Made by a program: the position numbers and the translations under genes. Shown one piece after another: positions 36,297 through 44,816 of a DNA stretch of 64,000 bases. The stretch is from the NCBI RefSeq assembly GCF_009363075.1, contig NZ_CP045293.1, positions 5,925,501 through 5,989,500 of the forward strand, in the 5' to 3' direction. Below the pieces are notes generated by a model. That model was not told the origin of the DNA. It worked only from the letters and a program-made list of their open reading frames with translations, and did no database searches. The stretch comes from Paenibacillus guangzhouensis (GTDB lineage Bacteria; Bacillota; Bacilli; Paenibacillales; Paenibacillaceae). How positions within the stretch are numbered: position 1 is the stretch's first letter; each line of letters begins with the position of its first letter.

Positions 36297-37268
36297 TTAA
36301 TAGACTCGTCGGGAACGCCGCCGTTTCTTCCTCTTGGTGCGTGCTTTGAAACGTCGCGCCTTCTTGCGAATCAAGCGAGCCCCCGTGCGCGAAGAGCGGC
36401 GTTTGGGGTGGACAGTGGCGTGGGTTAGGATACTATTCTGTTCCGGTAGAGGATCTGGCAGGAGCTCGGGCACTGGCTCGGACGTTGGATCCGGCTCTGG
36501 TGGCGGCATATGGAATGTGGGAGGATCAGGCAATTGTCCATAGTGGATAAGGTGTAGACCGTAGGCACGAATAACGGTTCCGATATCTCGGTGCGTGAGG
36601 TGAGCGAGTTCCGCTTCACGCTCGCCAATCATGGTGCTGTGCTTCTGCAAATCTTCATCAACGTAGCCTGGGTGGCACATGATCTCCGTCGTTCCATCTT
36701 GAATCCACTGTATATGACGGATAAGGCGCATGACGCTATCCGGTTCGTGAAATTTGTCGCGGATGAGTGTGTCTGTCGTTTTGACCGGTACCGGCGGTGT
36801 GACCCGCTCATGTCTCAAATCGAACCGAACGGGAACCAGTTCACGAAATGCCAGCTTAGCAATCGCATGGTAGACGGGAAGGAAATCCATATGGATGTGC
36901 ATATGCGAATCAATATGTGTAGGACTGAGGCCCTTACGCTGCATGAGCTCCCACTGGGCATGAAGCTCTCGTTCCACGTCTTCTTCATGCCATTGGTGAC
37001 TCTGATTGTGGAAAGAACCATATATATTCACAAGTGAGGGAATTCGAAATGGCGGAGAGATCGGCTTGCCATCCGATAGGTTGAAATGGAGGCCTACACC
37101 GAGCCGGGGGTTACGTTTGGCCAGCGCGACGGCATCCTTCAATCCGGGTTTGTTCACGATGAGGGATGTACTTGTGACAATACCGGCCTGATGGGCATCG
37201 ATTATTCCGCGGTTTACGCCTTGTGAAAGTCCAAAATCGTCTGCGTTAATAATGACATATTTGGTCAT
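36297..37268 (-). CDS. ChbG/HpnK (YdjC) family deacetylase with polybasic C-tail
   Basis: 323 residues. Residues 1-235 are a YdjC-fold carbohydrate deacetylase: VIINADDFGLSQGVNRGI with the metal-binding DD, HIDSHMHIHMDFLPVY with metal His residues, and EIMCHPGYVDEDL. The family removes N-acetyl groups from chito-oligosaccharides or lipid intermediates such as hopanoid precursors. After about residue 240 comes a Pro-rich linker and a tail of about 35 residues dominated by Arg and Lys (KRKKRRRSRRVY at the end). Such a tail is not part of the family. Start: ATG 37268 has GGGAGGC; ATG 37283 does not. Confidence 0.82.
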   Translation of the reverse strand: MTKYVIINADDFGLSQGVNRGIIDAHQAGIVTSTSLIVNKPGLKDAVALAKRNPRLGVGLHFNLSDGKPISPPFRIPSLVNIYGSFHNQSHQWHEEDVERELHAQWELMQRKGLSPTHIDSHMHIHMDFLPVYHAIAKLAFRELVPVRFDLRHERVTPPVPVKTTDTLIRDKFHEPDSVMRLIRHIQWIQDGTTEIMCHPGYVDEDLQKHSTMIGEREAELAHLTHRDIGTVIRAYGLHLIHYGQLPDPPTFHMPPPEPDPTSEPVPELLPDPLPEQNSILTHATVHPKRRSSRTGARLIRKKARRFKARTKRKKRRRSRRVY

Positions 37269-37397
37269 GAATAAGCCTCCCATTAGCAGACTTTTTATGG
37301 AAATAAAATCCTGTAAAATAAAGGGTTATCTCTCTGTTGTTAGAATATTTATTAATACATGAAATTGTGCATCTATCCGGTAAAGGAGACGAAAGAT

Positions 37398-38588
37398 TTG
37401 CGTGATTATCATTACTACAAAAAAGCTTGTGCGGGATTGCCGATGCCATTTGCTTTCGTGGATCTCGATTTATTACAGGAAAATATACAGCGCATCCTCG
37501 TGCGGTCCAATGGCAAGAACATTCGAGTTGCGAGCAAATCGATCCGTTCTGTCGATGTGCTCCGGCGCATTTTCGCTGCGAATGTGCAGTTCCAAGGCGT
37601 GATGTGCTTCACGGTGCCCGAAGCCATCTATCTTGCGCAGCAAGGCTTCACCGACTTGCTGCTGGGTTATCCTGCGGCGGACCCGCGCCTGCTGGAGTCC
37701 GTCGCCATGCATCAGCGTGAAGGGCGCAGCATCACGCTGATGGTCGACTGCGAGGCGCATGTCGAGCAGGCGGAAGCGGCAGCAGCGAAGTACGGCGTAC
37801 GGCTGCCGCTCTGCGTGGACATCGATATGTCGATCGATGTCCCGGGGCTGCACTTCGGCGTATGGCGCTCGCCAATACGCCGGGCGATTGATGCGCTCAG
37901 CCTCGCCCAGCGCATCGCAGGCTCGAAGCACGTCGTGCTCGACGGGCTTATGGGCTACGAAGCGCAGGTGGCTGGCGTGGGCGACCACGTGCCGGGCCAA
38001 GCGCTCAAGAACGCGATCGTGCGGCGGCTGAAGCGCCGCTCGATCCGCGAAGCTGCTGCCCGGCGGGCGGAGCTGGTCTCGGCGATCGAACGCCTCGATC
38101 TCCCGCCGCTGCGGTTCGTCAATGCAGGCGGCACAGGCAGCCTGCATACGAGCAGCATGGAGCCGGCCGTCACCGAAGTCACGGCTGGCTCCGGGTTCTA
38201 TGCGCCCGGTCTGTTCGATCACTACCGGGACTTCACCCTCTTCCCCGCCGCAGGGTTCGCGATCGAGATCGTACGCCAGCCGCGTGACGATCTCTACACC
38301 TGCTTGGGCGGCGGGTACACCGCTTCGGGCGCGGCAGGCAGCGATAAGCTGCCGCGGCCGTATTTGCCGCAAGGCGCGAGGCTCCTTGCGATGGAAGGCG
38401 CCGGTGAAGTCCAGACGCCGATCCGGTACAACGGACCGGAGGAGCTGGAGATCGGCGACCCGATCTTCATGCGCCACAGCAAGGCAGGTGAACTCTGCGA
38501 ACGATTTACGCAGCTCTACTATATTTCAAACGGCAGTATTGTTGGCGAAGCCACGACATATCGGGGGGACGGTCAATGTTTTCTGTAG
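37398..38588 (+). CDS. PLP enzyme of the D-threonine aldolase/alanine racemase N-domain family
   Basis: A 396-residue fold-type III PLP enzyme, usually annotated amino acid deaminase/aldolase. The PLP Lys is in RVASKSIRS; DLDLLQENI and VDIDMSIDVPGLHFGV belong to the barrel, and FVNAGGTGSLHTSS and EVTAGSGFY bind phosphate. The C-terminal part has the metal-site pattern seen in D-threonine aldolases. Start TTG 37398 follows AAAGGAG by nine bases; ATG 37359 has no site. The 3' end overlaps the next gene by 13 bases, so the two are translationally coupled. The middle of the gene (about 37650-38480) is visibly richer in G and C than its surroundings. Confidence 0.75.
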   Translation: MRDYHYYKKACAGLPMPFAFVDLDLLQENIQRILVRSNGKNIRVASKSIRSVDVLRRIFAANVQFQGVMCFTVPEAIYLAQQGFTDLLLGYPAADPRLLESVAMHQREGRSITLMVDCEAHVEQAEAAAAKYGVRLPLCVDIDMSIDVPGLHFGVWRSPIRRAIDALSLAQRIAGSKHVVLDGLMGYEAQVAGVGDHVPGQALKNAIVRRLKRRSIREAAARRAELVSAIERLDLPPLRFVNAGGTGSLHTSSMEPAVTEVTAGSGFYAPGLFDHYRDFTLFPAAGFAIEIVRQPRDDLYTCLGGGYTASGAAGSDKLPRPYLPQGARLLAMEGAGEVQTPIRYNGPEELEIGDPIFMRHSKAGELCERFTQLYYISNGSIVGEATTYRGDGQCFL

Positions 38589-39931
38589 ATTTGAAGACGC
38601 GTAATACAAGGGTATGGCGGAACTGGTCAGGTCTCGTGCGCAGTGTGCCGCAGAGTATCGTATCTCCGTCAAGCGTGGAAGAAGTGGTCGCTGTCGTTAG
38701 AGCATGCGCGGCGGAAGGCAGGAAGGTGCGCGTCGTTGGCTCAGGGCATTCGTTCACGAAGCTGGTTCAGACCGATGACGTGCTGGTCTCGCTAGATCGG
38801 ATGCAAGGCGTCATCGCCGTAGATCAGGCTCGGGGCATTGCCGAGGTCTGGGGCGGCACGAAGCTGGATCGTCTCGGTGAAGAGCTGCATGCCCATGGGG
38901 TCGCACAGGAGAATCTTGGCGATATTAATGCCCAATCCATTGCGGGAGCGATTAGTACGGGTACGCATGGGACGGGAGAGCGACTAGGAAGCATAGCGAC
39001 CCAAGCGGTTAGTATAACCGTCGTGACAGCGGCGGGGGAGATTCTTGAGTGTACACCGGAGCAGCACGAGGAGTTGTTTCGTGCGATGCAGGTGTCGCTC
39101 GGGATGTTCGGCATCATTGTGAAGCTGAAGCTGCGCGTTATTCCATCGTATGCGCTTCGTTATCGGAGCAGCAAAATGTCTTTCTCGGCCTGCTTGAACC
39201 AGCTGGATCAGTTCAAACGCGAGAATCGCCATTTCGAGTTCTACTGGTTCCCGTATACGGATGTGGCCCAAGTGAAGCTGACGAACATGACGGACGAAGT
39301 TCCCGGAACGCCAAGCCGGTGGAGCTATTGGAAAGTAATGCTGATGGAGAATGCGTTGTTTTGGGTTCTATCCGAATGCTGCCGCTTCATTCCCCGCCTA
39401 TGTAAGCCGATAAGTCGATTATCTGCTGCGGGGGTACCGAATGTGCAGGAAGTGGGTTACAGCCACCGTATTTTCGCGACGCCAAGGCTTGTGCGATTCA
39501 ATGAAATGGAATATAGCATCCCTGCGGATCGCATGAAGCTGGTACTAGAGGAAATACGCGATGCTGTAGATCAGCACCGATATGCTGTTCATTTTCCGAT
39601 CGAATGCCGATATGTACGAGGAGATGATTTGTGGCTAAGTCCGGCGAACGGTCGTGACTCCGCATATATTGCAGTACATATGTACCGAGGGATGGCGTAT
39701 ACAGCCTATTTTGCAAAAGTTGAGGAGATTTGCAGACGGCATGGCGGAAGACCGCACTGGGGCAAGATGCATACGATGCAGGCGGAGCAGTTCCGTGCCG
39801 TGTATCCGAAGTGGGAAGCCTTCATGGCATTGCGTGCGCAGCTTGATCCCGAAGGCATGTTCTTGAATCCTTATTTGGCGGAGATGATTGCGCAGCAAGA
39901 TCGCGTGAAGGAAGCGGCGGCATTGTCTTAG
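38576..39931 (+). CDS. FAD-dependent sugar-lactone oxidase (D-arabinono-1,4-lactone oxidase family)
   Basis: A 451-residue VAO-fold oxidase. The PP-loop is VVGSGHSFTKLV, where His is the usual covalent FAD attachment point, and INAQSIAGAISTGTHGTG contacts FAD. The C-terminal ALO domain ends with GGRPHWGKMH and LDPEGMFLNPYL. Members oxidise gulono-, galactono- or arabinono-lactones at C2. The ribosome site GGGGGA lies within the previous gene's end. Pairing with a PLP aldolase-like gene recurs in other Gram-positive genomes as I recall, so a joint pathway is likely, but no substrate can be named. Confidence 0.85.
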   Translation: MFSVDLKTRNTRVWRNWSGLVRSVPQSIVSPSSVEEVVAVVRACAAEGRKVRVVGSGHSFTKLVQTDDVLVSLDRMQGVIAVDQARGIAEVWGGTKLDRLGEELHAHGVAQENLGDINAQSIAGAISTGTHGTGERLGSIATQAVSITVVTAAGEILECTPEQHEELFRAMQVSLGMFGIIVKLKLRVIPSYALRYRSSKMSFSACLNQLDQFKRENRHFEFYWFPYTDVAQVKLTNMTDEVPGTPSRWSYWKVMLMENALFWVLSECCRFIPRLCKPISRLSAAGVPNVQEVGYSHRIFATPRLVRFNEMEYSIPADRMKLVLEEIRDAVDQHRYAVHFPIECRYVRGDDLWLSPANGRDSAYIAVHMYRGMAYTAYFAKVEEICRRHGGRPHWGKMHTMQAEQFRAVYPKWEAFMALRAQLDPEGMFLNPYLAEMIAQQDRVKEAAALS

Positions 39932-39945
39932 GGTGATGGCATACA

Positions 39946-39980
39946 AAAGCCCCGAATCCGTCATGGATTCGGGGCTTTGC
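39946..39980. terminator. Bidirectional terminator between lactone oxidase and brxC
   Basis: AAAGCCCCGAATCC (39946-39959) pairs perfectly with GGATTCGGGGCTTT (39965-39978) over a five-base loop. Confidence 0.85.
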
Positions 39981-39987
39981 GAAGAAA

Positions 39988-40326
39988 TTAGTCAAGCACA
40001 GCTGTAATATGTTCTTTGGTTACGGACCAGTGCGAGGTCGTCCAATATTTTTCTTTGTTTTTGATGAAAATAACTTGAGGGGATTCGTGCTTCACCCCTA
40101 AGTCTTCGGCGATTTGATTCGATACCGGACGGCTCTCGATCACTTTGACAAGGGTATAGTCCACGTCTTGGTTCGGCTGGCCTGCGATATATTCGTCGAA
40201 CTCCCGCAGCGCATTCGCGCTTACTGGACAGGTGGTGCTGTGCTTAATAATGAGCTGACCGCGCTCGGCGGAGCGTTGCAATACATCATTCCATTCGCTC
40301 TCTGTCGTGATTTCTTTCCAGTTCAT
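39988..40326 (-). CDS. brxC: Bacillithiol-linked monothiol bacilliredoxin (YtxJ family)
   Basis: A 112-residue thioredoxin-fold protein. The active site IIKHSTTCPVSANALREF carries a single Cys in TCPVS, as in YtxJ (BrxC). It probably removes bacillithiol from S-bacillithiolated proteins after oxidative stress. Other family blocks are VKVIESRPVSNQIAEDLGV and HESPQVIFIKN, including the cis-Pro segment. It implies that the organism makes bacillithiol. The upstream leader has GAGAGGATG before the ATG. Divergent from the aldehyde dehydrogenase. Confidence 0.88.
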   Translation of the reverse strand: MNWKEITTESEWNDVLQRSAERGQLIIKHSTTCPVSANALREFDEYIAGQPNQDVDYTLVKVIESRPVSNQIAEDLGVKHESPQVIFIKNKEKYWTTSHWSVTKEHITAVLD

Positions 40327-40503
40327 AGGGACACATCCTCTCAGGGTTTTAAATCATGTAACTGATTCTATCACAGGTTTGCCTCGATCATCAAATGCAC
40401 ATTTACTTGATGCGATGAAGCCGAGTTTTCCATGTAAATATCTATATCTTTACCCGCAAATGCTATAAGATATTTAATAACAATTTATTCAAGGGGGATG
40501 GCG

Positions 40504-42039
40504 ATGCGCGCGTTAAAAGCAATGAACCCAGCTACAGGTGAGGAAGGAGAAATAATACAGACGATTGAGCCTTATCAAGTGGAAGAAGTTATGGAGGCGG
40601 CTTGGGATGCTTTTGAGGACTGGAGCAGCAAATCGGTCCAAGAACGCGTGTCCATCTTGCGTACCCTCCGCATTTATATATCCGATCATGCCGATGAGAT
40701 TGCACAGTCAGTGTCTTGGAGCACGGGCAAACCGAAGCTCGAAGCGCTGACGAATGAAGTGCTTGTCCTCCTGGATTGGATTCATCATACGGAACGAACA
40801 GCGGTTAAGGAGCTGAAGACCCGCAAGGTCAAGACGCCGATCACGTTGATTGGCAAACGATCCTATATTGCGTATGAGCCGCGAGGGGTCGTGCTCGTGA
40901 TTTCCCCATGGAACTATCCGTTCTATCTTGCGATGGTGCCTGTCCTCAGTGCACTGATGGCTGGAAACGCGGTCATCATTAAGCCTTCGGAAGTGACGCC
41001 GGCGATCGGCCAACTGATGGAGCGGATTTTCACGGCGATCGGCTTCCCTAAGGGGCTTATTCAAGTGGTTCAAGGCGACGGCGCGATCGGTGCGGCGCTG
41101 GTGGCAGCGAGTCCGAACTATGTCTTCTTCACGGGCTCGGTTGCGACAGGCAAGAAGATTCAAGTCGAAGCGGCCAAACGGCTCATTCCGACGACACTGG
41201 AGCTCGGCGGCAAAGATCCGATGATTGTCTTCGAAGATGCCCATCTGGAGCGTACGGTACGCGGTGCCGTATGGGGATCGCTTGCGAATAGCGGACAGGT
41301 CTGCATGTCCATTGAGCGGATTTATGTCGAACGGCCCATCTATGATAAGTTCATCGCGCGGCTCAAACGGGAGCTCGAATCCTTGAAGCAAAACGAGCGC
41401 GAAGATACGGACCTTGGATCCATGACGTTTGCGAAGCAGATCGACATTGTGCGCGGGCAGATTGATGATGCGCTCGAGCAAGGGGCTGTGGTTGAATTCG
41501 GCGAACGACCTGTCGAATGGAAGATGAAGAAGTCGATGCATCTTCGTCCCATCGTGCTTACGCATGTCCGTCATAGTATGCGCGTGATGCAGGAGGAGAC
41601 ATTCGGCCCTGTACTCTGTATTATGCCCTTCGATACGGAAGAGGAAGTCATTGAGCTTGCGAACAGTACGACCTATGGGCTGAACGCAAGTGTCTGGACG
41701 AACAATCTGGAGCGGGGAAAGCGTGTTGCCAAAGCGCTTCATTCGGGTGCGGTCTGCATCAACGATGTCAATGTCAGCGTAGCCAATCCCAATTTACCAT
41801 TTGGCGGCGTCAAAGATAGCGGTATTGGACGCTCGCACGGCTCGCTGGGACTCCAAATGTTCTGTCATGAAAAGTCGATCATCGAGGATCCAGGCCGGAA
41901 TAAGGGAGAGCTGCATTGGTATCCCTATGTGGGCAAATACCCGCTGTTCCTGCGGTTGATTCAAGGATTATACGGGCGGAACCGAAATTATGTGCAGTTC
42001 ATTCGCGCATTTTTAAGTCTAGCGAAGAAATCGAGATAA
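40504..42039 (+). CDS. Aldehyde dehydrogenase, fatty-aldehyde-type
   Basis: A 511-residue NAD(P)-dependent aldehyde dehydrogenase. Catalytic Cys is in NSGQVCMSIERIY and the general-base Glu in TTLELGGKDPM; ISPWNYPFYLAMVP and FTGSVATGKKI are the cofactor-domain motifs. The pattern resembles class 3/YwdH-like enzymes acting on medium to long-chain aldehydes. A C-terminal extension of about 45 residues (YPYVGKYPLFLRLIQGLYG) is basic and moderately hydrophobic and could contact the membrane. Start ATG 40504 is six bases after AAGGGGG; ATG 40498 abuts it. Monocistronic. Confidence 0.87.
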   Translation: MRALKAMNPATGEEGEIIQTIEPYQVEEVMEAAWDAFEDWSSKSVQERVSILRTLRIYISDHADEIAQSVSWSTGKPKLEALTNEVLVLLDWIHHTERTAVKELKTRKVKTPITLIGKRSYIAYEPRGVVLVISPWNYPFYLAMVPVLSALMAGNAVIIKPSEVTPAIGQLMERIFTAIGFPKGLIQVVQGDGAIGAALVAASPNYVFFTGSVATGKKIQVEAAKRLIPTTLELGGKDPMIVFEDAHLERTVRGAVWGSLANSGQVCMSIERIYVERPIYDKFIARLKRELESLKQNEREDTDLGSMTFAKQIDIVRGQIDDALEQGAVVEFGERPVEWKMKKSMHLRPIVLTHVRHSMRVMQEETFGPVLCIMPFDTEEEVIELANSTTYGLNASVWTNNLERGKRVAKALHSGAVCINDVNVSVANPNLPFGGVKDSGIGRSHGSLGLQMFCHEKSIIEDPGRNKGELHWYPYVGKYPLFLRLIQGLYGRNRNYVQFIRAFLSLAKKSR

Positions 42040-42048
42040 TATACTAGA

Positions 42049-42077
42049 AGACGAACGGTATCGTTCGTCTTTTTTTA
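42049..42077 (+). terminator. Terminator after the aldehyde dehydrogenase
   Basis: AGACGAACG pairs perfectly with CGTTCGTCT across GTAT, followed by seven Ts. Confidence 0.95.
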
Positions 42078-42204
42078 ATCCCAAAAATTTATTGTTAATT
42101 CATACTTTACAGGTCGGAATTATTATGATAGATTAATCTCATCAAATAACAAATCACCGGATTGATTCATTAGATTAAAGGAAAATAAGGGGAGGATGTT
42201 CGAC

Positions 42205-43608
42205 ATGGAAGTGTTGTCAACCATCGTGAATGTTGTTGTTCTACTCGCACTAATAGGTATACTCTTGTACATGCAGAAGAAGCATGTCAGTTTCTCGAAA
42301 CGGGTATTTACGGCTCTTGGACTCGGAATTCTGTTCGGGGTGTCACTTCAGTTGATCTTCGGAAGATCGTCGGATGTCATCAAAGATTCTGTAGATTGGT
42401 TTAGCCTTGTAGGTAACGGTTATGTGAAGTTACTGCAGATGGTTGCGATTCCACTAATCATGGTATCGATCATCTCTGCGATCATTAAAGTCAAAGCGAA
42501 GAGCGGTGTAGGGAAGCTTAGTACATTAATTATTGGATTACTACTATTCACAACAGCTATTTCTGCTGCAGTTGGTATTTCGGCGGCACTCGGCTTTAAC
42601 TTGAAAACTGTGAACATTGAGCAAGGGGAGAAGGAACAGAAGCGCGGCGAATACTTGAACGGCAAACTCGCTGACGTGGAAGATAAGACGATTCCTCAAC
42701 AAGTCTTGGACGTCATTCCATCCAACCCATTCGATGATATGACTGGCTCGCGTCCAACATCGACGATTGCGGTCGTAATCTTCGCAGCATTCATCGGAAT
42801 TGCAGTTCGCGGCATCGCGAAGAAGAAACCGGCGGAAGCGGAATTGTTCACGAAGTTCGTGGAAGCTGTCTATGCCGTAGTTATGCGCATTGTAACACTT
42901 GTATTACGACTAACGCCTTACGGTATCCTTGCCTTGATTGCCAAGGTCACGGCGACGACAAACTATGCTGAAATTGCTAAGCTCGGTCAATTCGTCATCG
43001 CATCGTATGTCGCACTGATCGTGATGTTCATCATTCACTTGATTATCATCGCGGTGAATGGATTGAACCCTGTCACTTATGTACGTAAAGCATTGCCTGT
43101 ATTATCCTTCGCGTTCACATCCCGTACCAGTGCCGGCGCATTGCCGCTCAACGTGGATACGCAAGTGAAGAAGCTGGGCGTGTCGGAAGGCATCGCGAAC
43201 TTCTCAGCCTCCTTTGGCCTATCCATTGGGCAGAATGGTTGCGCAGGGATCTACCCAGCGATGCTCGCGATTATGATTGCTCCGACGGTTGGTATTGATC
43301 CATTCAGCTTCAGCTTTATTGCAACCTTGATCGCAGTCGTAACGATCAGCTCCTTCGGAGTAGCTGGCGTGGGCGGTGGTGCAACTTTCGCAGCGATCAT
43401 CGTATTGTCGACCATGAACTTGCCAGTTGCTCTAGCGGGTCTTCTGATCTCGGTTGAGCCATTGATCGACATGGGCCGCACAGCACTGAACGTTAGTGGT
43501 TCGATGACAGCAGGACTTGTCACTAGTAAAGTCACGAAAGATCTGGACGTGAACGTCTATAACACGCCAAGCCGTGCTGAAGATGTTGACGGCGGCGTAC
43601 CAGCTTAA
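42205..43608 (+). CDS. tcyP: L-cystine uptake symporter TcyP
   Basis: A 467-residue dicarboxylate/amino acid:cation symporter family (DAACS) protein. It has eight helices and two re-entrant loops: FAFTSRTSAGALPLNVDTQV is the first substrate loop, and GVGGGATFAAIIVLSTMNLP with DMGRTALNVSGSMTAGL the late substrate site. The N-terminal cytoplasmic segment and the insertion around residues 140-165 match TcyP rather than glutamate carriers. Start ATG 42205 follows GGGGAGG; ATG 42196 abuts it. Promoter: TTTACA (42106-42111), 17 bases, TAGATT (42129-42134). No S-box or CymR-type site was recognised. Confidence 0.88.
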   Translation: MEVLSTIVNVVVLLALIGILLYMQKKHVSFSKRVFTALGLGILFGVSLQLIFGRSSDVIKDSVDWFSLVGNGYVKLLQMVAIPLIMVSIISAIIKVKAKSGVGKLSTLIIGLLLFTTAISAAVGISAALGFNLKTVNIEQGEKEQKRGEYLNGKLADVEDKTIPQQVLDVIPSNPFDDMTGSRPTSTIAVVIFAAFIGIAVRGIAKKKPAEAELFTKFVEAVYAVVMRIVTLVLRLTPYGILALIAKVTATTNYAEIAKLGQFVIASYVALIVMFIIHLIIIAVNGLNPVTYVRKALPVLSFAFTSRTSAGALPLNVDTQVKKLGVSEGIANFSASFGLSIGQNGCAGIYPAMLAIMIAPTVGIDPFSFSFIATLIAVVTISSFGVAGVGGGATFAAIIVLSTMNLPVALAGLLISVEPLIDMGRTALNVSGSMTAGLVTSKVTKDLDVNVYNTPSRAEDVDGGVPA

Positions 43609-43622
43609 TATACCCATCAAAA

Positions 43623-43660
43623 AAAGGCAGAGATCCATGTAACGGATCTCTGCCTTTGAT
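43623..43660. terminator. Bidirectional terminator between tcyP and response regulator
   Basis: AAAGGCAGAGATCC (43623-43636) pairs with GGATCTCTGCCTTT (43644-43657). A run of As precedes and Ts follow. Confidence 0.85.
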
Positions 43661-43666
43661 TTTTGT

Positions 43667-44788
43667 TCACACCGTAAAATGCAGCTTGCCCCAGTTCATG
43701 ATTTCTTCCGGGAGATCCATGCCCATCTCGGCAGTGTATTGACGTTTGTATTCCGCGTATTTTTTCTCCATTTGATCTTTACGGTCACTTGCGAGATACA
43801 CTTGCAGAAGGTATAAATTCATTTCTTCATCGAGCGGGTAGATGCTAAGAAACTGATTGAATCGTTGATCGGCCATCTTCCAGTTCTGCTTGTCTACGTC
43901 GTACTGGATAAGGCTGCGCATTGCGGCGAGATATTGCTGTCTGAACTTTTCTTCTAATGCCGTTTTCCAGAGATACTCTTTGCGGTCCAACAGCGGCCCT
44001 TGATAAAGCGTACATCGCTGTTCCGTCTTCGAAAGGTCTGTCACCGCTTTTTGCTGCAGTGCCTCATGGTCACGTTTGAATTCGAGCAGATCATAGGTCA
44101 GCTGCTGAGTTTGCAGCAGATAACCTTCATTGATTTTAATAATCTCAAGTGGAATCTCCTGCTCTTTCAGGAGCTTTTTCAGACGGTACAACGTATTGTG
44201 CAGATTATGCAGCACCCGTTCCTCATCAAGTTCGGGCCACAATAATTCAACCAGATGCCATTTACTAACCTCGCTATTCGGGTGGCAGAGGAAGTAGGCG
44301 AAGAGCTCCTCCGTCTTGCGCGTGGGGAAGCGTACGAGCTCCCCGCGTGGATTTCGAACTTCCAGCCCGCCGAAACATCGGATGATAACCGCCTTATTCA
44401 CTGGCGCAGCTGGAGGTATGACGGCAATTCGCTGCTTATGTAATCGATTCGTTACACGCTCGATCGCGCTTTTCGTCACAGGTTTTAAGATATAATCCGT
44501 CGCCTGGACTTGGAAGGCATCTAGGGCATAATCTTTATAGGCTGTCGTGAAGATGATCTGCGTATGCTCCGAAACTTCATTGATCATGTGCGCCAGCTCA
44601 AGGCCGTTCATCCGCGGCATCTCAACGTCCAGAAATGCAACATCGGGCTTAAGGGCTAAGATGTTGTCGAGCGCTTCCAACGGATTGCTGTATGCACCAA
44701 CGATTGAATAGTGAGGGTTCTGGCCAACAACATGTTTCATTAATTCAAGAATGGGCTTTTCGTCTTCAACGATAATGGTCTTGAACAT
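43667..44788 (-). CDS. Response regulator with receiver, winged-helix and BTAD-like region
   Basis: 373 residues. The receiver domain has acidic pocket ED at residues 8-9, phospho-acceptor Asp54 in VAFLDVEMPRMNG, conserved Thr in IIFTTAY and Lys in YILKPV. A linker is followed by a winged helix (CFGGLEVRNPRGELVRFPTR to NLHNTLYRLKKLL, about 135-215) and a TPR-like BTAD region to the end (EMNLYLLQVYLASDRKDQME), as in SARP-type regulators. Start ATG 44788 follows GGAGGGG; the longer frame overlapping the kinase gene has no site. It lies 28 bases downstream of the sensor kinase and is surely its partner. Targets unknown. Confidence 0.88.
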   Translation of the reverse strand: MFKTIIVEDEKPILELMKHVVGQNPHYSIVGAYSNPLEALDNILALKPDVAFLDVEMPRMNGLELAHMINEVSEHTQIIFTTAYKDYALDAFQVQATDYILKPVTKSAIERVTNRLHKQRIAVIPPAAPVNKAVIIRCFGGLEVRNPRGELVRFPTRKTEELFAYFLCHPNSEVSKWHLVELLWPELDEERVLHNLHNTLYRLKKLLKEQEIPLEIIKINEGYLLQTQQLTYDLLEFKRDHEALQQKAVTDLSKTEQRCTLYQGPLLDRKEYLWKTALEEKFRQQYLAAMRSLIQYDVDKQNWKMADQRFNQFLSIYPLDEEMNLYLLQVYLASDRKDQMEKKYAEYKRQYTAEMGMDLPEEIMNWGKLHFTV

Positions 44789-44816
44789 GGTATTCCCCTC
44801 CATTATGCTGCGTCCC

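Noticed and set aside
37473-38604. Long minus-strand (334 codons) and second plus-strand frames over the PLP enzyme gene
   Set aside because: Shadows due to high GC. The PLP enzyme frame has catalytic motifs and coupling to the next gene.
40708-41742. Minus-strand 344-codon frame opposite the aldehyde dehydrogenase
   Set aside because: Antisense shadow; no domain, and the plus frame has all catalytic motifs.
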